Assembly (NCBI GenBank): GCA_028829895.1 | Contig: CM054179.1 | Location: forward strand, 74,626,044-74,690,043 | From: Sinotaia quadrata | Taxonomy: Eukaryota > Mollusca > Gastropoda > Architaenioglossa > Viviparidae | Direction of reading: 5' to 3' | DNA length: 64,000 nucleotides | Part shown: in pieces, positions 23,372 to 36,391 of the stretch | Numbering within the stretch: the stretch's first letter is position 1 | How the letters are laid out: each line of letters begins with the position of its first letter | The notes under the pieces: model-generated | Databases searched by the model: none | Seen by the model: the letters and a program-made list of their open reading frames with translations, nothing else | What the model was told of the DNA's origin: nothing | Translations under genes and position numbers: made by a program

Positions 23372-23568
23372 CCCCCATATTTAGCTATATGTTGCACCAC
23401 ATTGGTATTTTGAAAATGTGTTTGGAAGGAGAAAAACAAGATAATAAAATTTAAAGAAACACCAGAAACTAGAGCACTATACTTTTCAGGAATTTTAAGA
23501 ACATACTGGTTTTTAAATCATAATTGATAATTGCATTCTAGAAAAAATCATTCTTCATCGTCATTATT

Positions 23569-23880
23569 TTCAGACATTAGTCAGCCAGTATTTCCAGACA
23601 TAAGCCGCCAATATTTCCAGACATTAGTTGACCAATATTTCCAGACATTAGTTGACCAATATTTCCAGACATTAGTTGACCAGTATTTCCAGACATAAGC
23701 CGCCAATATTTCCAGACATTAGTTGACTAATATTTCCAGACATTAGTTGACCAGTATTTCCAGACATAAGCCGCCAATATTTCCAGACATTAGTTGACTA
23801 ATATTTCCAGACATAAGTTGACCAGTATTTCCAGAAAAAATGCCGGCCAATATTACCAGGCACAAGCCGGCCCGATATAA
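23569..23880. repeat. 24-bp minisatellite, thirteen copies
   Basis: Unit TTTCCAGACATTAGTTGACC plus AATA, with a recurring variant carrying ATAAGCCGCC. The two variants alternate in blocks, which suggests amplification of a higher-order group. The last copies are more diverged. Confidence 0.94.
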
Positions 23881-24242
23881 ACTTAAATGCACAAATAAAC
23901 TGCATGTAGTTTAATTTACACAGTATTTTCTCTCATAAACACTTTATGAATAAGTGTCTATTTATAAACCATTCAAATCTGTTCCATGTTATGTGTCTAT
24001 GATACTAATTATTACAAAATAATTATTATAAACTACTGTTACAAATTGTGCACTGTACAAAGCAATGTTCCTCAAACAATATCGTCTTGAGAGCTACTGA
24101 AAGTGAGCTACTGACAACTTTGCCCAAGATGAAGAGAATGGTGGCCATTCTAGCGGCATGGATCCGATAGCTGATAAGCGGCGATATTTTGTAGAACTGG
24201 GCCAAAACATGACGGAGAATTTTAGACTATCTCAGAGGTAGA

Positions 24243-24850
24243 TAACAAAACGTGTATGTTATCCTGTGTAGTAAGACTGTTTATGTACTCACATGTAGTA
24301 AGACTGCGTACACATATGATATAAGATTGCGCAGTCATGTGTAGAAAGACTCAGTGTACTCATATATAGTAAGACTGTCTGTGTACTCATATGTAGTATA
24401 ACTGTCTATGCACTTATGCATAAGACTATGTACTCATTGTAATAAGACTGTGTACTGATATGTAGTAAGACTGCCTGTGTACTCATATGCAGTAAGACTC
24501 TGTGTACGCACCTGTAGTGAGACTGATATAGTAAGACTGTCTGTGTACTCATATATCATAAGACTGTCTGTGTACTCATATATCATAAGACTGTCTGTGT
24601 ACTCATATATCATAAGACTGTCTGTGTACTCATGTGTAGTAAGACTTTTATGCACTCATATAGTAAGACTGTATGTATACTCGTCTGTAATAAGACTGTG
24701 TAGTCATATATAATAAGCTTGTGAACTCATATGTAGTAAGACCGTCTGTGTACTTATATGTAGTAAGACTGTCTGTGTACACATAAGAGCTAAGAATGTG
24801 CACTCATATATAGTAATATATGTAAAACAACGTGCAGTCACCCACACCTT
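24243..24850. repeat. Degenerate ~27-bp array, over 20 copies
   Basis: Repeats of AGTAAGACTGTCTGTGTACT followed by CATATGT and variants. A homogeneous core of four copies with CATATATCATA lies at about 24535-24625. The first 31 bases (24251-24281) are repeated exactly at 26283-26313. Confidence 0.9.
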
Positions 24851-26282
24851 ACTATATGCACTGATCCAATATTGCATATTTATGCATAGAGCCAACATTA
24901 TGTCAGATATTTTTAGGTGTTACATTCTTCATTAAAATATATTAAGATACATGTAATAAAATGGTTTAGTAGAGTCTAGTGAACAATATCAAAGTGTGTT
25001 CTCAAAAGGAAGTAGTTCACGACTTGGTGTAATAAATTTTGGTTTAGTTATTTTACTATTAACAACAGGCACAAAAGTTAAATATTAATCTTGCAAGAGA
25101 TTAATATGCAACTATGCTACAACCACAAGTCACTGAATAAGCGACCGTCCTCTAAATGTAGATGCCTTAATATTTGGAAACAACTAGAAAAATTGTATTA
25201 CATAGGTTGAAGTAGTCGTTGTTGTCATAAATGTTTAAACTGTACTGCTGCAGAGAAAAACGTACATCAAACTAAATTTGTGTGGAATATTATTGCTATA
25301 AATTTAACAGATCTTATAAAGTATTTACAAGTATTGCATTCGTAAGCATACTACAGAATGATAATAACCGCGCAGGGCCTCTCATCATAGTGTTAAAACA
25401 ATAGCTTAGTGGGTCTATATCTTTTGTCTTGCAAAGGATAGCTTGGCATAGAAGACAAACTTGGGGCAAATATCTGGCTACTTCTACTATTACCCACAAT
25501 GAATTAATAAGAAATAGAGATAACACTGGAATGTTAACGATTTACTCATCACGTGATACATTTGATTGATAGCACAGTCAGATTTGAATGACAAGTCCAT
25601 AGATTTCATTTGGCCAAATTTGAATGACACAAACCCAGAGATTTTACTTGTTCAGATTTCAATGACGGAAGCCCTGAACTTTCAACTGGTTGACCTTGGG
25701 CCAAAGACCTCAGAGGAGAAATGGAAGGTGAAACGAGGAATATTTAGGATGCGTCTTACTGTCAAACCCCACAATACAAGAAACTATTTATATGTATTCA
25801 CATTCATTTTCACTGTCAATTAATATCTGGGAAATTCCAATCAGATTTGACACAGAATGAGATATCTCATTATTCTGTAGAGCAATGCCCTCACACACCA
25901 ACAGCATGCCATAAAATCATGCAGGACAAATACGTCAGGAGAATGTGAATAAGATCTGTTTGTAAATGTCTTGAACTGACGCCTCTAAAATTCTCCTTTG
26001 TTCTGTACTGATGTCAAGGTTTCACTGTTGCAACTTAATGCTATTTTTTTCATCACACTACTAAATGCAGAAACTTCAAAATCTTCCAAACACAGCTTCT
26101 CGAATTACTGTTAAGTGTCCATAGAGTCCAAGACACTATTTTTGTGTGCATTCCTTGTTTTGCGGCTTACCCACTAACATCCAGCAAAATCTCATAACTC
26201 TGTAACGTTTCAAGGACACATAGGAAGCACCTATCTGATCTCAGCCTTTCAAATTTGCATAATTCTTATGATAGTCAAAACA
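24851..26282. other. Unannotated AT-rich stretch
   Basis: No supported gene. Around 25576-25690 three loosely related copies of a ~50-base segment (CAGATTTGAATGAC-like) underlie an 85-residue frame, so that frame is probably not coding. Confidence 0.45.
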
Positions 26283-26313
26283 CGTGTATGTTATCCTGTG
26301 TAGTAAGACTGTT
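26283..26313. repeat. 31-bp dispersed copy of array seed
   Basis: Exact 31-base match to 24251-24281, the left edge of the AGTAAGACTG array. Here the monomer is single and not amplified. Confidence 0.9.
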
Positions 26314-26485
26314 ATCAAGAGTAACCCTATCCTTTGAAGTCCAAACTATATTATTAACGTTTTCAGTGTCTTAGAATGAACTACATTTAACACTCGGACA
26401 CAGGCGCACAATAATTCTTTAAAAAATATCAGGAATCATATCTTTTTCCTGCAGTATCAGACTTTTACCTTTATGATCTTTGTTT

Positions 26486-26775
26486 GTTTTATTTACATTT
26501 CAAACCTAATCAAATAAAGTGTGTTCTAAGCTATCTAAATATTTATATGGGGCTACAGGTGGTCTTCTGTTTTTGATGTTGTTTTATTTACATTTCAAAC
26601 CTAATCAAATAAAGTGTGTTCTAAGCTATCTAAATATTTATATGGGGCTACAGGTGGTCTTCTGTTTTTGATGTTGTTTTATTTACATTTCAAACCTAAT
26701 CAAATAAAGTGTGTTCTAAGCTATCTAAATATTTATTTGGGGCTACAGGTGGTCTTCTGTTTTTGATGTTGTTTT
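26486..26775. repeat. 95-bp minisatellite, three copies
   Basis: Three copies of a 95-base unit containing ATTTACATTTCAAACCTAAT, AAAGTGTGTTCTAAGCTATC and GGGGCTACAGGTGGTCTTCT. Only one substitution is visible between copies (TTATATGG against TTATTTGG). Confidence 0.96.
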
Positions 26776-28429
26776 TAAAAACTGCTATTATATATGTTAA
26801 TATGCATGTTTGTTATTTGTTACTCTATTTGTATAGTAATCGGTGCTTCAGTACCCATCATAATGTATTTATTTAGTAATGTGTCTTTTGTATGTTTATG
26901 TCATATTGTTAAACAATTGTTGAGACTAAGTTAGCATTATACTATACAGAAAGATGCATACCGCAAATACACTCGCTCAAACAGAAAATAATTCCAATTC
27001 CAATGCAACACTTTGTAAAATATCTTTCAAAGAAATTTAAATACGCAACCAGACTTGCAGTGACTAACGATTATATCAGCATTAGATTCTACACAATCCA
27101 ATGTAATTTTGTTTATGAGGTGTCATGCAGCAACTCCTAACCAACAAAACCTGGCATAATAACTTTATGTTTTAACACAGACCTGGAATGCCAGTCAGTT
27201 AATTCCAATTCACGAGATAAACATATACTGTCCGCTTCGGTTAATTTATAGTTTCCTGTTAAGAATTGCTCCGCTAGCATGTGGGCATGTGTTTCAGATA
27301 AACTTTGATTGAACACAGACTAAAATTTATTTTCGCCAAAGAAATTTAAACGACAAAGAGTAAAATTTGTTTTTCTATACCTTGAATGCTGGTAAAGATG
27401 GACCACCTACTTAGAGGTTTACCGGCCACCCCCTACCAATCCCCCCAAAAAAAGAAAGATAGTGCCAACTTTGGCTATCTCATTGCAAAAGTCAAAGATA
27501 GCTGTTGTAACTAAGTTAGTCTTGCATAATACACAAGATATGAGTCTCTTATGGCTTGTATTACTGTTGGTCCTGCATAGTACACAATATAGGAGTCTCT
27601 CATGGCTTGTATTACTGTCGGAGTGGGACCAGCAGGGATTCTGAGAATCTTCTCCTGAAATACACTGATTTTATTTATATCCCCTATGTAGTGCAGTTTG
27701 AAAGGAAGATTAAAAGCGTAATATGTCCTTTTCCCTCCTGAGACACACTGAGACAAACACAAAGGCAGACACACATACACACACATACACTCACAACATA
27801 CACATACACACAAATAGTTACTTTTACCTAATCTGCTTTCTACTAGTATTTTGCTTACTCATATATATGGAAGTATAAAATTCATATCAAGTAAGATTTA
27901 AAGAATGCTGACTAAATTAATGTTACCATTATAACTGAATGCTTAATTTTTGCTATTTAAATAACAGATTATAATTATTTAATTAGTTACAATTTATTTC
28001 GAAACATAATTCATTTTATATGCTACTATGGGGAAAATGTGCTTGAATTAGCTTCTGATTAACAATTTACTTTATTCAAGAGTAATCTAAAATATTTACT
28101 TTATAAAATAGGATGTTCTTTATTACGTTTTACACTTAAGATTTGTTTACATTTAATTTTTTATGCTTAATGATTTAATTCATTTTTCGTTGTATAAGCT
28201 GACATTTCAAACTTAATATTTACTTTAGAAATTATAAGATTTAATTATTTTTAAAGTTATATTAATTTTTCTTAAAAAGAATTTGAAAATTTGATTAATC
28301 TTGGATAAGGTAATCTTGGATTATTATTTTATACGGTGTATATTAATGCAATAATTGTTTTGTTTATAATATGAATGATTATATTTCTTTTACTTTCATA
28401 AGTAGGCTGATTAAATTAATCTGAATTTT
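26776..28429. other. Unannotated AT-rich stretch
   Basis: Holds a ~48-bp duplication (27522-27621, sharing GGCTTGTATTACTG), a CA/CACATA-rich patch (about 27765-27812) and very AT-rich DNA from 27840 on. No gene seen. Confidence 0.5.
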
Positions 28430-28434
28430 ATAAG
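28430..28434. repeat. Target-site duplication ATAAG (left)
   Basis: ATAAG directly before the TGTGGC start of LTR copy D. The identical ATAAG follows its GTCACA end at 29797-29801. Confidence 0.85.
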
Positions 28435-29796
28435 TGTGGCAGAGTAAGTTTGCCTATCCCTATTTCTAAACTTAATTGTTATATAATTGTTAAACGTCAA
28501 AGGGGCATAATCTTGGGATACTGTGCATGATGATATTTTTGTCAAGTACCCGATTTTAAATAAACAACTCATGTAAAGATTATGCTGGAAACTGCTGATA
28601 CTACTCACACCAGTTCGAAGTTGAGGATGAGTTTTTTTCTGACCAATAGTCTCATACTTGCTCATACAACTTCATCCAATGGGGATAGACAGAAAGAAAG
28701 TTCTATACTCATATCACTTTGATTTTGAAATAACTCAATTCTGGTCATAAAAGCGATTGTTAGCTTATGAGAGGAAGATGCGTTTGGGCATTTTATTGCT
28801 GTAACACTTTTGATATAATTGAGGTATTATAACCTTGTATAAGTTCAGACTACAGTGACTACTCCACTTTACCAGATCACATTTGGTATGTATCCAGAAT
28901 TCTCGTCGAACTTATCAGTAACTGTGTTGCTGTAAGTTGACTCCTGCGAATTCTGTTTGAGAGCCAATGTGGCAGAAATTGAGGCTTGAGTTTGGTCTCA
29001 AGAATTCATGAAAGTTTCTTGAACATTCCTCCTGGTGTGCTGAGTAGCACACATGAAGATTCGGGAACATTCCTCCTGATGTGCTTTGATAGCACATTTG
29101 GAGTTCTGGATGATTCTGAATGGTGTGCTTGTGGGTGCATTGAAGAATCTGGAACAGTTGTATAATGTGCCTATAAGGCGTACATTGGACCATCATCTAA
29201 TAAGGAAAAAAAAGTTACTTGTAAACTGCGTAATTGTGAACCCACGCCAGTGACAGCCGCCATTATTTAAAAGGTTATGTACATTGACTATATGATAATT
29301 TGACTGCTGATATCTATGCTAGGATAAACTGAATGAGAATATGATGTTTAATCAAATATTGTTATGAAGTGATGTAAATGTCAACACTCATTTGATTATA
29401 TTCATATGTTGTATATTTGACTGTTGATTTAAGAAATTTGTTGTTAAATTTATTAACCTTCTTGCACATACATTAAAATCTTATGTTGGAGTAATAGTGT
29501 GTGGAGGGGGGGGGGGGGGCTTGTTAAATATAAATAAAAGATTATATTTTATTACTCCTTTAGTAAGAAGTTTTCACCTGCAGAAATACCGTGCGACAGT
29601 AAAACGTCTATTTTGTTATTGTGTAAGAGTAGAATTTTACGACACTCTTATAATCTGCCATGTGAGAGACATGATGGTCTTGTTGGAGAATTATTAATAT
29701 CTATAAATTGAAATTTTCAGATCACTTGCAATTAGTTATGTGTTGTTAATTAATAAAAAAATTCATAATGAGTGAAGGGTGCCCAGATGTGTCACA
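28435..29796 (+). mobile_element. Solo LTR copy D with perfect TSD
   Basis: A 1362-bp LTR beginning TGTGGCAGAGTAAGTTTGCC and ending GATGTGTCACA, flanked by the 5-bp direct repeat ATAAG. TG...CA ends plus a 5-bp duplication around one LTR show a solo LTR, left when the two LTRs of a full element recombined. Shared blocks with copies A, B, F and H are GCCTATCCCTAT, CTTGGG, the CTGCTGATACTACTCAC and CAATGGG segments near 28600-28680, and the CTCCTTTAGTAAGAA segment near 29555. A G run at 29504-29519 and a small internal repeat zone (29010-29190) are copy-specific. It has no pol or gag coding domain. The 5-bp duplication fits a Ty3/gypsy-type integrase. Confidence 0.92.
29010..29190. repeat. Internal repeats of LTR copy D
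   Basis: About three decayed copies of a ~50-base segment containing GAACATTCCTCCTGGTGTGC. On the opposite strand the same kind of unit (CACACCAGGGGAATACCC) is amplified in LTR copy G at 36695-37040. Confidence 0.75.
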
Positions 29797-31777
29797 ATAA
29801 GAATTAATTTTATTTGAATGACTTAATTTTAGTTGAATGATGTGAAAATATTGAAACAATTAGAAGTTGCAAAACCTGAATCTTTTAACTTGGATGCAAG
29901 TTAGAGTTTCTTATTACTTACTTAAATGTGAAAATATCTTCTATTTCTTTAGTTTGTTTGTCCACTGTTTTTGATGAACCTATCTCATTTCCTTTCAGTA
30001 AGTTACATCATGCATTTGAAATCTGAACACAATGAGATTTTAAAACATTTCCTTTTATATGAATGAAACTGTCTTTGAACTGTATCGATACTTAACATTA
30101 GATTTTGTCACCACTGCCCCGATGAAGTTTGGGTGGATTAGTCAGTACTTCGTAGTACTTGTTTGTTGGGCGTCACACTGTCCACATGCATGCACCATGG
30201 CTGTTTGTCTGGCTCTTTTATAAGTGTGCAAGGGTAAAGCATACTGAGGCGTTTGTATGCAAGACTGAATGTGGAGTGAAAAAGTGTTAACAATACAGAA
30301 CATTACAATGTAGACACTGCACTCACCCTTTCAAAACAATAATAGACGAGTTACTGTTTTGATGAATATAATTTAACTTCAGTATTCTATGTGTCCTCTT
30401 TCGTGTGCATATTTAATAAAACGGATTTACTAATAATGGCAATGTAGGTTTCCATTCTGCTATGATGAAATGTCGTGTGCATATTTAATAAAACAATTTA
30501 CTAATAATGGCAATGTAGGTTTCCATTCTGCTATGATGAAATGTGGTGTGAGTTTGTTAGTCGTGTTTTTAAATTTAGTATTTAGAAAATACTAACTGTA
30601 GTTACCCAATGGTCAGGTGGTCGTGGCCAGACAATCGAAATAGGAAAAGAGGAAATATATCGCAAGACTAAAAGTACCCCCCCAAAAAAAAAAAAAAATA
30701 GAAAGAAAGAAAGAAAATAAATATTATCTCTGTCGAGTCCATTGCTCGGTTTTTGTGACAGATTTAAAAGCAATGGTTGATATTTTGAACTTTCATTGTA
30801 TTATTTTTTGGGGGGTATTATTGTATTCTTAAGATTACATACATTCTTCTCATTAATGTAACGTTCTATTTTTCTTGTATTCTGTTTTTCATGAAATTTG
30901 CGTATTGTCATTATCTGGACGTATACTTCTTTGCTAAACTTCTCTATTTTTCTTATATTCAATTCCCATTTAAAGCACCGTGTATAGAAAAATCTGTAAT
31001 TTGTTGAAATAAAACATATCTTGCTATGACAAAACAATTTATTAAATAAAGCATGGCAGTAAAAACATACTAAATATAATTATATGTCGCATTTATTCTC
31101 TACCGTTTTCTAAGGAATTAGACTTTCCAATTCCAGAACGCTATGAAATTTGCCGCCAATCCTATCCGTCAGATTTATAGTTCACTCCCAGCTAGCGAAA
31201 CCCTCTTCTTAGACTGCATTCAGGTCTTCGCGGCGTTTGTTTAATGAGTAAAGTTTAAAGCGTGAATCCCAATTTTGTTCTCCTGAAACTTTCCTTCAAT
31301 TCTTGCCATAATTACACATCAACTGACCATTCATGAAATCGTCGTACTAGTTGACATTTTCTCCTTTCAATGTTGTTGTCACTAGTCTGTCTAGGCGCGA
31401 TTTTCTGTGCCCACATAAGAACAGATGGCACGCTGCATAGAAAAATTCGTGTCCTTTTAACCTTGAAAAATGTCACAAATCAACAAACGTCAATAATCAC
31501 TTCATGGCGATTTTTGTTTCATATTCCCATTGAACATCTCTCTCACTTAATTACATTTTCAGGAAAGAAAGAGAGAAATGTTTTCCTCATGTGTCCGTAG
31601 CAATCAAAATATTTAATGTTATACGGTGTACAGGAAAGACACAGAGAAATGTTTTTCTCGTGTGTCTGTAGCAATCAAAACATTTAATGTTATACTTTCC
31701 TTAGATCTGTCACCTTTATATTCCTTTCCTAAATGTCTGATAATCTATTTCACTTTCCTCAGATACACCCCACAACC

Positions 31778-31837
<60 letters not shown>

Positions 31838-32300
31838 TCACATTTTATCAATTTCCCGATAATTTTGTTTTTAACCGAAATACATTCACGACAGAAGATT
31901 GAGCGTGTAACTGAAAACGAAGAGCTGGACTTGTGCTTCAAGCTGTGCAGCATTGCAGGTTGAAAAGCATGTGTAATTATTGAAGATGCCAGCAGAGCCT
32001 TGCGGGATGCATCTCAAATTATTCCATCATGTGGACGCCTTAGAGTCGCAAACGATAATCGGAACAGGAGAGGCATTAAGTATATTTGATTTTTTTCGTG
32101 CCATCGGCGATTTGGGGCTCTGCAACTACTGAACCATTTTCATGCTGATGCCGTGACGTCACCTTTCATGCTATTATGTCTATCGCTGACCTTTGCCATG
32201 AATGACGTATTACACTTAATTTTCCCCTATTACTGAAAACATCGATATATATATAGTCTTGATTTGTGGTTCAGTAAAAGATGCATGTGTGCGGAATAAG
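29797..32300. other. Unannotated stretch with small repeats
   Basis: Opens with the right-hand ATAAG duplication of LTR copy D. Contains a 71-bp near-perfect tandem duplication at 30402-30544 (CGTGTGCATATTTAATAAAA), a ~71-bp diverged duplication at 31561-31697 (GAGAAATGTTTT, GTAGCAATCAAAA), and a CT run at 31780-31830. No supported gene. Confidence 0.55.
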
Positions 32301-32529
<229 letters not shown>

Positions 32530-32889
32530 AATGTATTTTCTCTCTGACTGTCTCTTTCGATTGTATGTAATGTTAAATCATGTGACATACGTTTACTCGA
32601 TTTAATCTGACGTAATATGGATTTGACGTGATTTAGTTTCATTTGATTTGTTTGATTTGATTTCGGTTTGGCCTTTATATGAAAGTGCTTCCTCTTCTTT
32701 TTTTTTCATGACGTTAACATTGTTAGGCATCTTTCCCATCATTGCTCATATATTCTTTTTTATCAATAATTAATTACTAATTTCATTAATACGGAAAGAT
32801 GATACATTTAAAATCAGTGTGTTTCATTTTAAAGCTGTCCTTTCATTATTTGTATAAATGGTGCTGTTTGTGTATATCAACATAATGTT
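32530..32889. other. AT-rich stretch, no gene seen
   Basis: T-rich sequence with a short TTTGATTTG repetition near 32640-32665. Confidence 0.5.
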
Positions 32890-33290
32890 TTATTTCCTTC
32901 ATGTGGATGTTCCAATGCTAGATGTTTATTTTGATGTGGGTGTTCCAATGCTAGCTTTTTATTTTGTATGTGGGTAGTCAAGTGTTAGCTGTTTATTTTC
33001 TCTTTGGATGTTCCGATGTTAGCTATTTATTCTGTATGATAGATGTTTCAGTGATAATGTTGATTCCTTTATGTGGATGTTCCAATGTTAGCTGTTTATT
33101 ACTTTATGCATATTTTCAAGTGATAGCTGTTTATTATGTCTTTTAGGCAGTAATAGCTGTATATTATTTATTTTAGGCATATTTCCAGTAATAAAATATA
33201 TCATAAACAGCTATTACTGTTGTATTAGTGTATTTACCAGTGTTAGCTGTTTATTATTTCTATTATGTGTATTTTCTAGTGCAATCTGTT
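32890..33290. repeat. Decayed ~45-bp array with hairpin
   Basis: Diverged copies share TGTGGATGTTCCAATG, TTAGCTGTTTATT and TATTTTAGGCAT. A perfect 13-bp inverted repeat, CAGTAATAGCTGT at 33148-33160 against ACAGCTATTACTG at 33207-33219, lies inside. Confidence 0.7.
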
Positions 33291-34959
33291 TGTAATATTT
33301 TGATTTGTTAATTTCTTTACTATTGTTTGTTTTCATGATTTTTTCCTTACCCTACAATGTTAAATAATGTCTGCTTATTTAATTGCTCACATAAGTTAGT
33401 CTAGTTGAAACATCTTTTTCTTCAAGTAATGTTTAACAATAAATTTTCCTAGACACACTACAGTCATGGCACAGGTGAGACATTTTAACATCAGTGTGAA
33501 TAAAGGCACCCAACTCTTCACATGTTCACACCAACACATTTGGCTGAGTGCCAAAACTCTGATAAGTGCATCACTAGCAATGCAAGTGCGATGGGAAAAA
33601 GCAGCACTCTTGTTAAATGTTAACTCCTAGTTATTAATAGGTATTTAATTTTCCACACAATTTTCCTAGTCAGGTGCTTGGGATGCCAGTACTGTTGACT
33701 GACAGCGGACAGGGAAGAACCTTTCCAGCCAGTCTGTATAAGTGCAATTGAGAATGACGACAGTCAGACAGCTGAGAGAGGCCAAGTGAAGGGTGCCTGG
33801 TGGCTTGCTTTAGTAATGTTAGCCCAGATTGGAAACATTTAGCATACCACATGGATGCAAGCAGATGTAAAAAAAAAAAAGGTGTAGATGGGCGATTCCG
33901 GTCCATTGAGGCATGAAGTTGTTTCAAACACTTGCAATAGAATATTCTTGAAGTCTGGTACCAAGGCATACCTTTAGCTGGTAAGACATCTGATCAATGA
34001 TGTGTGGATGAACTTAGAATGATTTTATGTTAAATTATTGTTCAATCATTTTGATTGACATATGTTATTTGATTCATTAATATGTATAGTTCATATTAGA
34101 AATTATGTATTGATGAATGGAGTATGTAAGAGGGCTAAACAATTCTCTGCAGATAAACTGTAAGTTGAATGATTGGTGAGAGAACGAAAGAGAGTAGATG
34201 AGTTATGAATTGTATCAAAGTGCTATGCTCCCATGTTGTTGCAGTGGGCTTGGCTTCAACCTTCAGTCATCAGACTTCTTCAAACTTCAAACTTCTATCT
34301 TCAACTTTGATCTTCAACTTTCACCTTCCATCTTCAATCTTCCATCTTCAATCTTTAAACTTCGAATTGCCATCTTCAGACTTCAGTCTTCGTTTGGTCC
34401 TTCTTGTTACAACTATGCCAGCTGTCAGCCATCTCCTATCCTGTCTGAGCAGTGTAGACTCTATGACATGATTTCATCTTGGGGAGGCTTCAGTAATCTA
34501 CTAATCTACTAGTAGACTACTATCTACCATGGAATCCCAGGGTGGTGTGAGACTGAGACAATGGCCACCATTGCTGTTTTGAGTTCCAGACTATTCCATT
34601 GTACTCAACCAACTGAGGAATGAGTTGAAAGGGACATTGGCATTGTGTTGACAATGAATCTCTTCAGATATCTTCTCTATGATGCTGTATCTACGATTCA
34701 GGTCAAGAATCCAATTAACTATATTAACTCTAATTTCTCCTCCTTTCCAATACATGATAAATCATAACTCAGGTTAGAGATTGTTCCTCAGGCAGACATT
34801 GTAGAATATTGATTATCTAGAGTAGAGTTTCAATGTTGGACATTTAAATATGTGAACTGTTTCCAAACTTATTTGTATTTTTGTAAATATTATTTTATAA
34901 TAAATCTTTTTATCTTTTGTTATATCATTCTTACATGTGCACTGATGCATGTCTAGAGA
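33291..34959. other. Unannotated stretch, one 99-aa frame
   Basis: A 99-residue minus-strand frame (33969 to 33670) crosses an A run (33869-33880) that encodes a Phe string. No motif is recognised and I do not call it. At about 34258-34395 a pyrimidine-rich zone repeats CATCTTCAATCTTC-like words. A TTTTATAATAAATC poly(A)-signal-like zone at about 34895 may belong to LTR copy E. Confidence 0.45.
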
Positions 34960-35218
34960 GTTAGTGGGTGGATGGGGGGTTGGGAGCTATTGTTGAATGA
35001 AAGTTGATCAATTTTGTGAATTTAGATTACTCCTTAAGTAATAAGTTCATCATGTGAATAGAAGTTATGTAACAGTAGTGTGTATAGTGGTATGTGGTGG
35101 GGAATTCATGTTAGGAAACATATCCTAAATTTAATCACTGATAAGTGATTATGGTTATTAATGATAAATGATTCCTAAATAATAATGCATAATAGATATT
35201 AATGCACCATGTGTGTCA
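34960..35218 (+). mobile_element. LTR 3' part (copy E), diverged
   Basis: Resembles the 3' third of copies D and H: GTGGGTGGATGGGGG, then TTACTCCTTAAGTAATAAG, then a TCACTGATAAG/TTAATGATAAA zone, ending at CATGTGTGTCA (35218). No 5' terminus was found upstream, so this is a partial or very diverged copy. By-eye alignment only. Confidence 0.5.
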
Positions 35219-35674
35219 TAGCAAACCTATCCTGAATCACTGCTGAACAGGACAGGTAGAACAGGAGACGTAATTACACCATCAGACTCTGAAAATCATT
35301 GCAGGAAAGCCTTGGTGGGTACTGTCACTTTGACAGGTCCATTTGATGATGACAGCCATCTTTCACTTGATTACATAAGTTCATTTCATAAAGATATCAC
35401 CCATTCTTTCACCTTTCCATCTGGGTTACCTCCCTTGCTGCATTTGTATAGATTTCACACTCTGCAAAGAATTTTCTCAGTAAATTTACTTCATTTAAAA
35501 TTAGTTCTCATTTGATTTTTGTTTCGTGTTTCTGTGAGGCTGTGATCAATGTCAGTTAGCACTACAATGGTGTTAATAAATTGTGAGATGAGTAATATTA
35601 TGGGAAAATGAAGACAGATTGCAATTTTATTTATATTATTTATTCACTTAATTATATTTTTCCTGGTATATTAT
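35219..35674. other. Unannotated stretch, no gene seen
   Basis: Unique-looking sequence between LTR remnants, with one short unrecognised frame at 35312-35515. Confidence 0.5.
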
Positions 35675-35964
35675 TGTAGAAGAGTAAATTTGCCTATCCC
35701 TATTTTAAAATTTAATTTTTATATAAATTGCTAAATTGTCAGAGTAACCTAATATTGGGCATTCCTTATGACAGTATTTTGAAAGTGTCTGAGTTTGAAA
35801 TAAATGCTGGCGGTGAGAATATGCTAGAAAATGCTGATGAGTGGTGTCTGCTGGAGAATTATTAATACCATAAATTAAGATTCTCATCACTTGTAATTAG
35901 CTATGAATGATAAATTAACTAATAATAATCATAGTCATTAACTAAGTGGCATTGGCGTCAAACA
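35675..35964 (+). mobile_element. Internally deleted LTR (copy F)
   Basis: Starts TGTAGAAGAGTAAATTTGCC and follows the 5' part of the family for about 150 bases (GCCTATCCCTAT, TATTGGGCATTCCTTATGA). It then jumps to the 3' part (GAGTGGTGTCTGCTGGAGAA, CACTTGTAATTAGCTATGA) and ends CATTGGCGTCAAACA. About 0.8-1 kb of the middle is missing. Flanking bases do not give a clear target duplication. Confidence 0.8.
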
Positions 35965-36147
35965 ATGTTTGGAATGTAATTTTTAAAACAAATCTATGCA
36001 ATTTAATAATATACTTAATAAAATACATTTAAAGAAATAATGCATTTTATACAATTTTATTAAGATGGTTACACACTTACAAAATACAACTTTAAGTTAC
36101 AATTACAATCGTTACACGCAAGCAAAACAATACGTTCACATATTAAG

Positions 36148-36305
36148 TGTTCATTCCTTCTTTCTTTCTATCATCATTAAGTTCATTCCTTATTTCTTTC
36201 TATCATCATTAAGTTCATTCCTTATTTCTGTCTATCATCATTAAGTTCATTCCTTATTTCTTTCTATCATCATTAAGTTCATTCCTTATTTCTTTCTATC
36301 ATAAT
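36148..36305. repeat. 32-bp minisatellite, five copies
   Basis: Unit contains TTAAGTTCATTCCTTATTTC and TTTCTATCATCA. Copies are nearly identical, with single-base changes in the outer ones. Confidence 0.94.
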
Positions 36306-36391
36306 TTGTTCATTCATTAAGCACAAGTGTAGCAAATCAAAATAAGCAAAGAGAAAATAAATAAAATGTGCTAAAATGCAAATTTATTAAT

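Noticed and set aside
33670..33969. 99-residue minus-strand frame as a gene
   Set aside because: It runs through an A homopolymer, has no recognisable motif, and lies among diverged repeat remnants.
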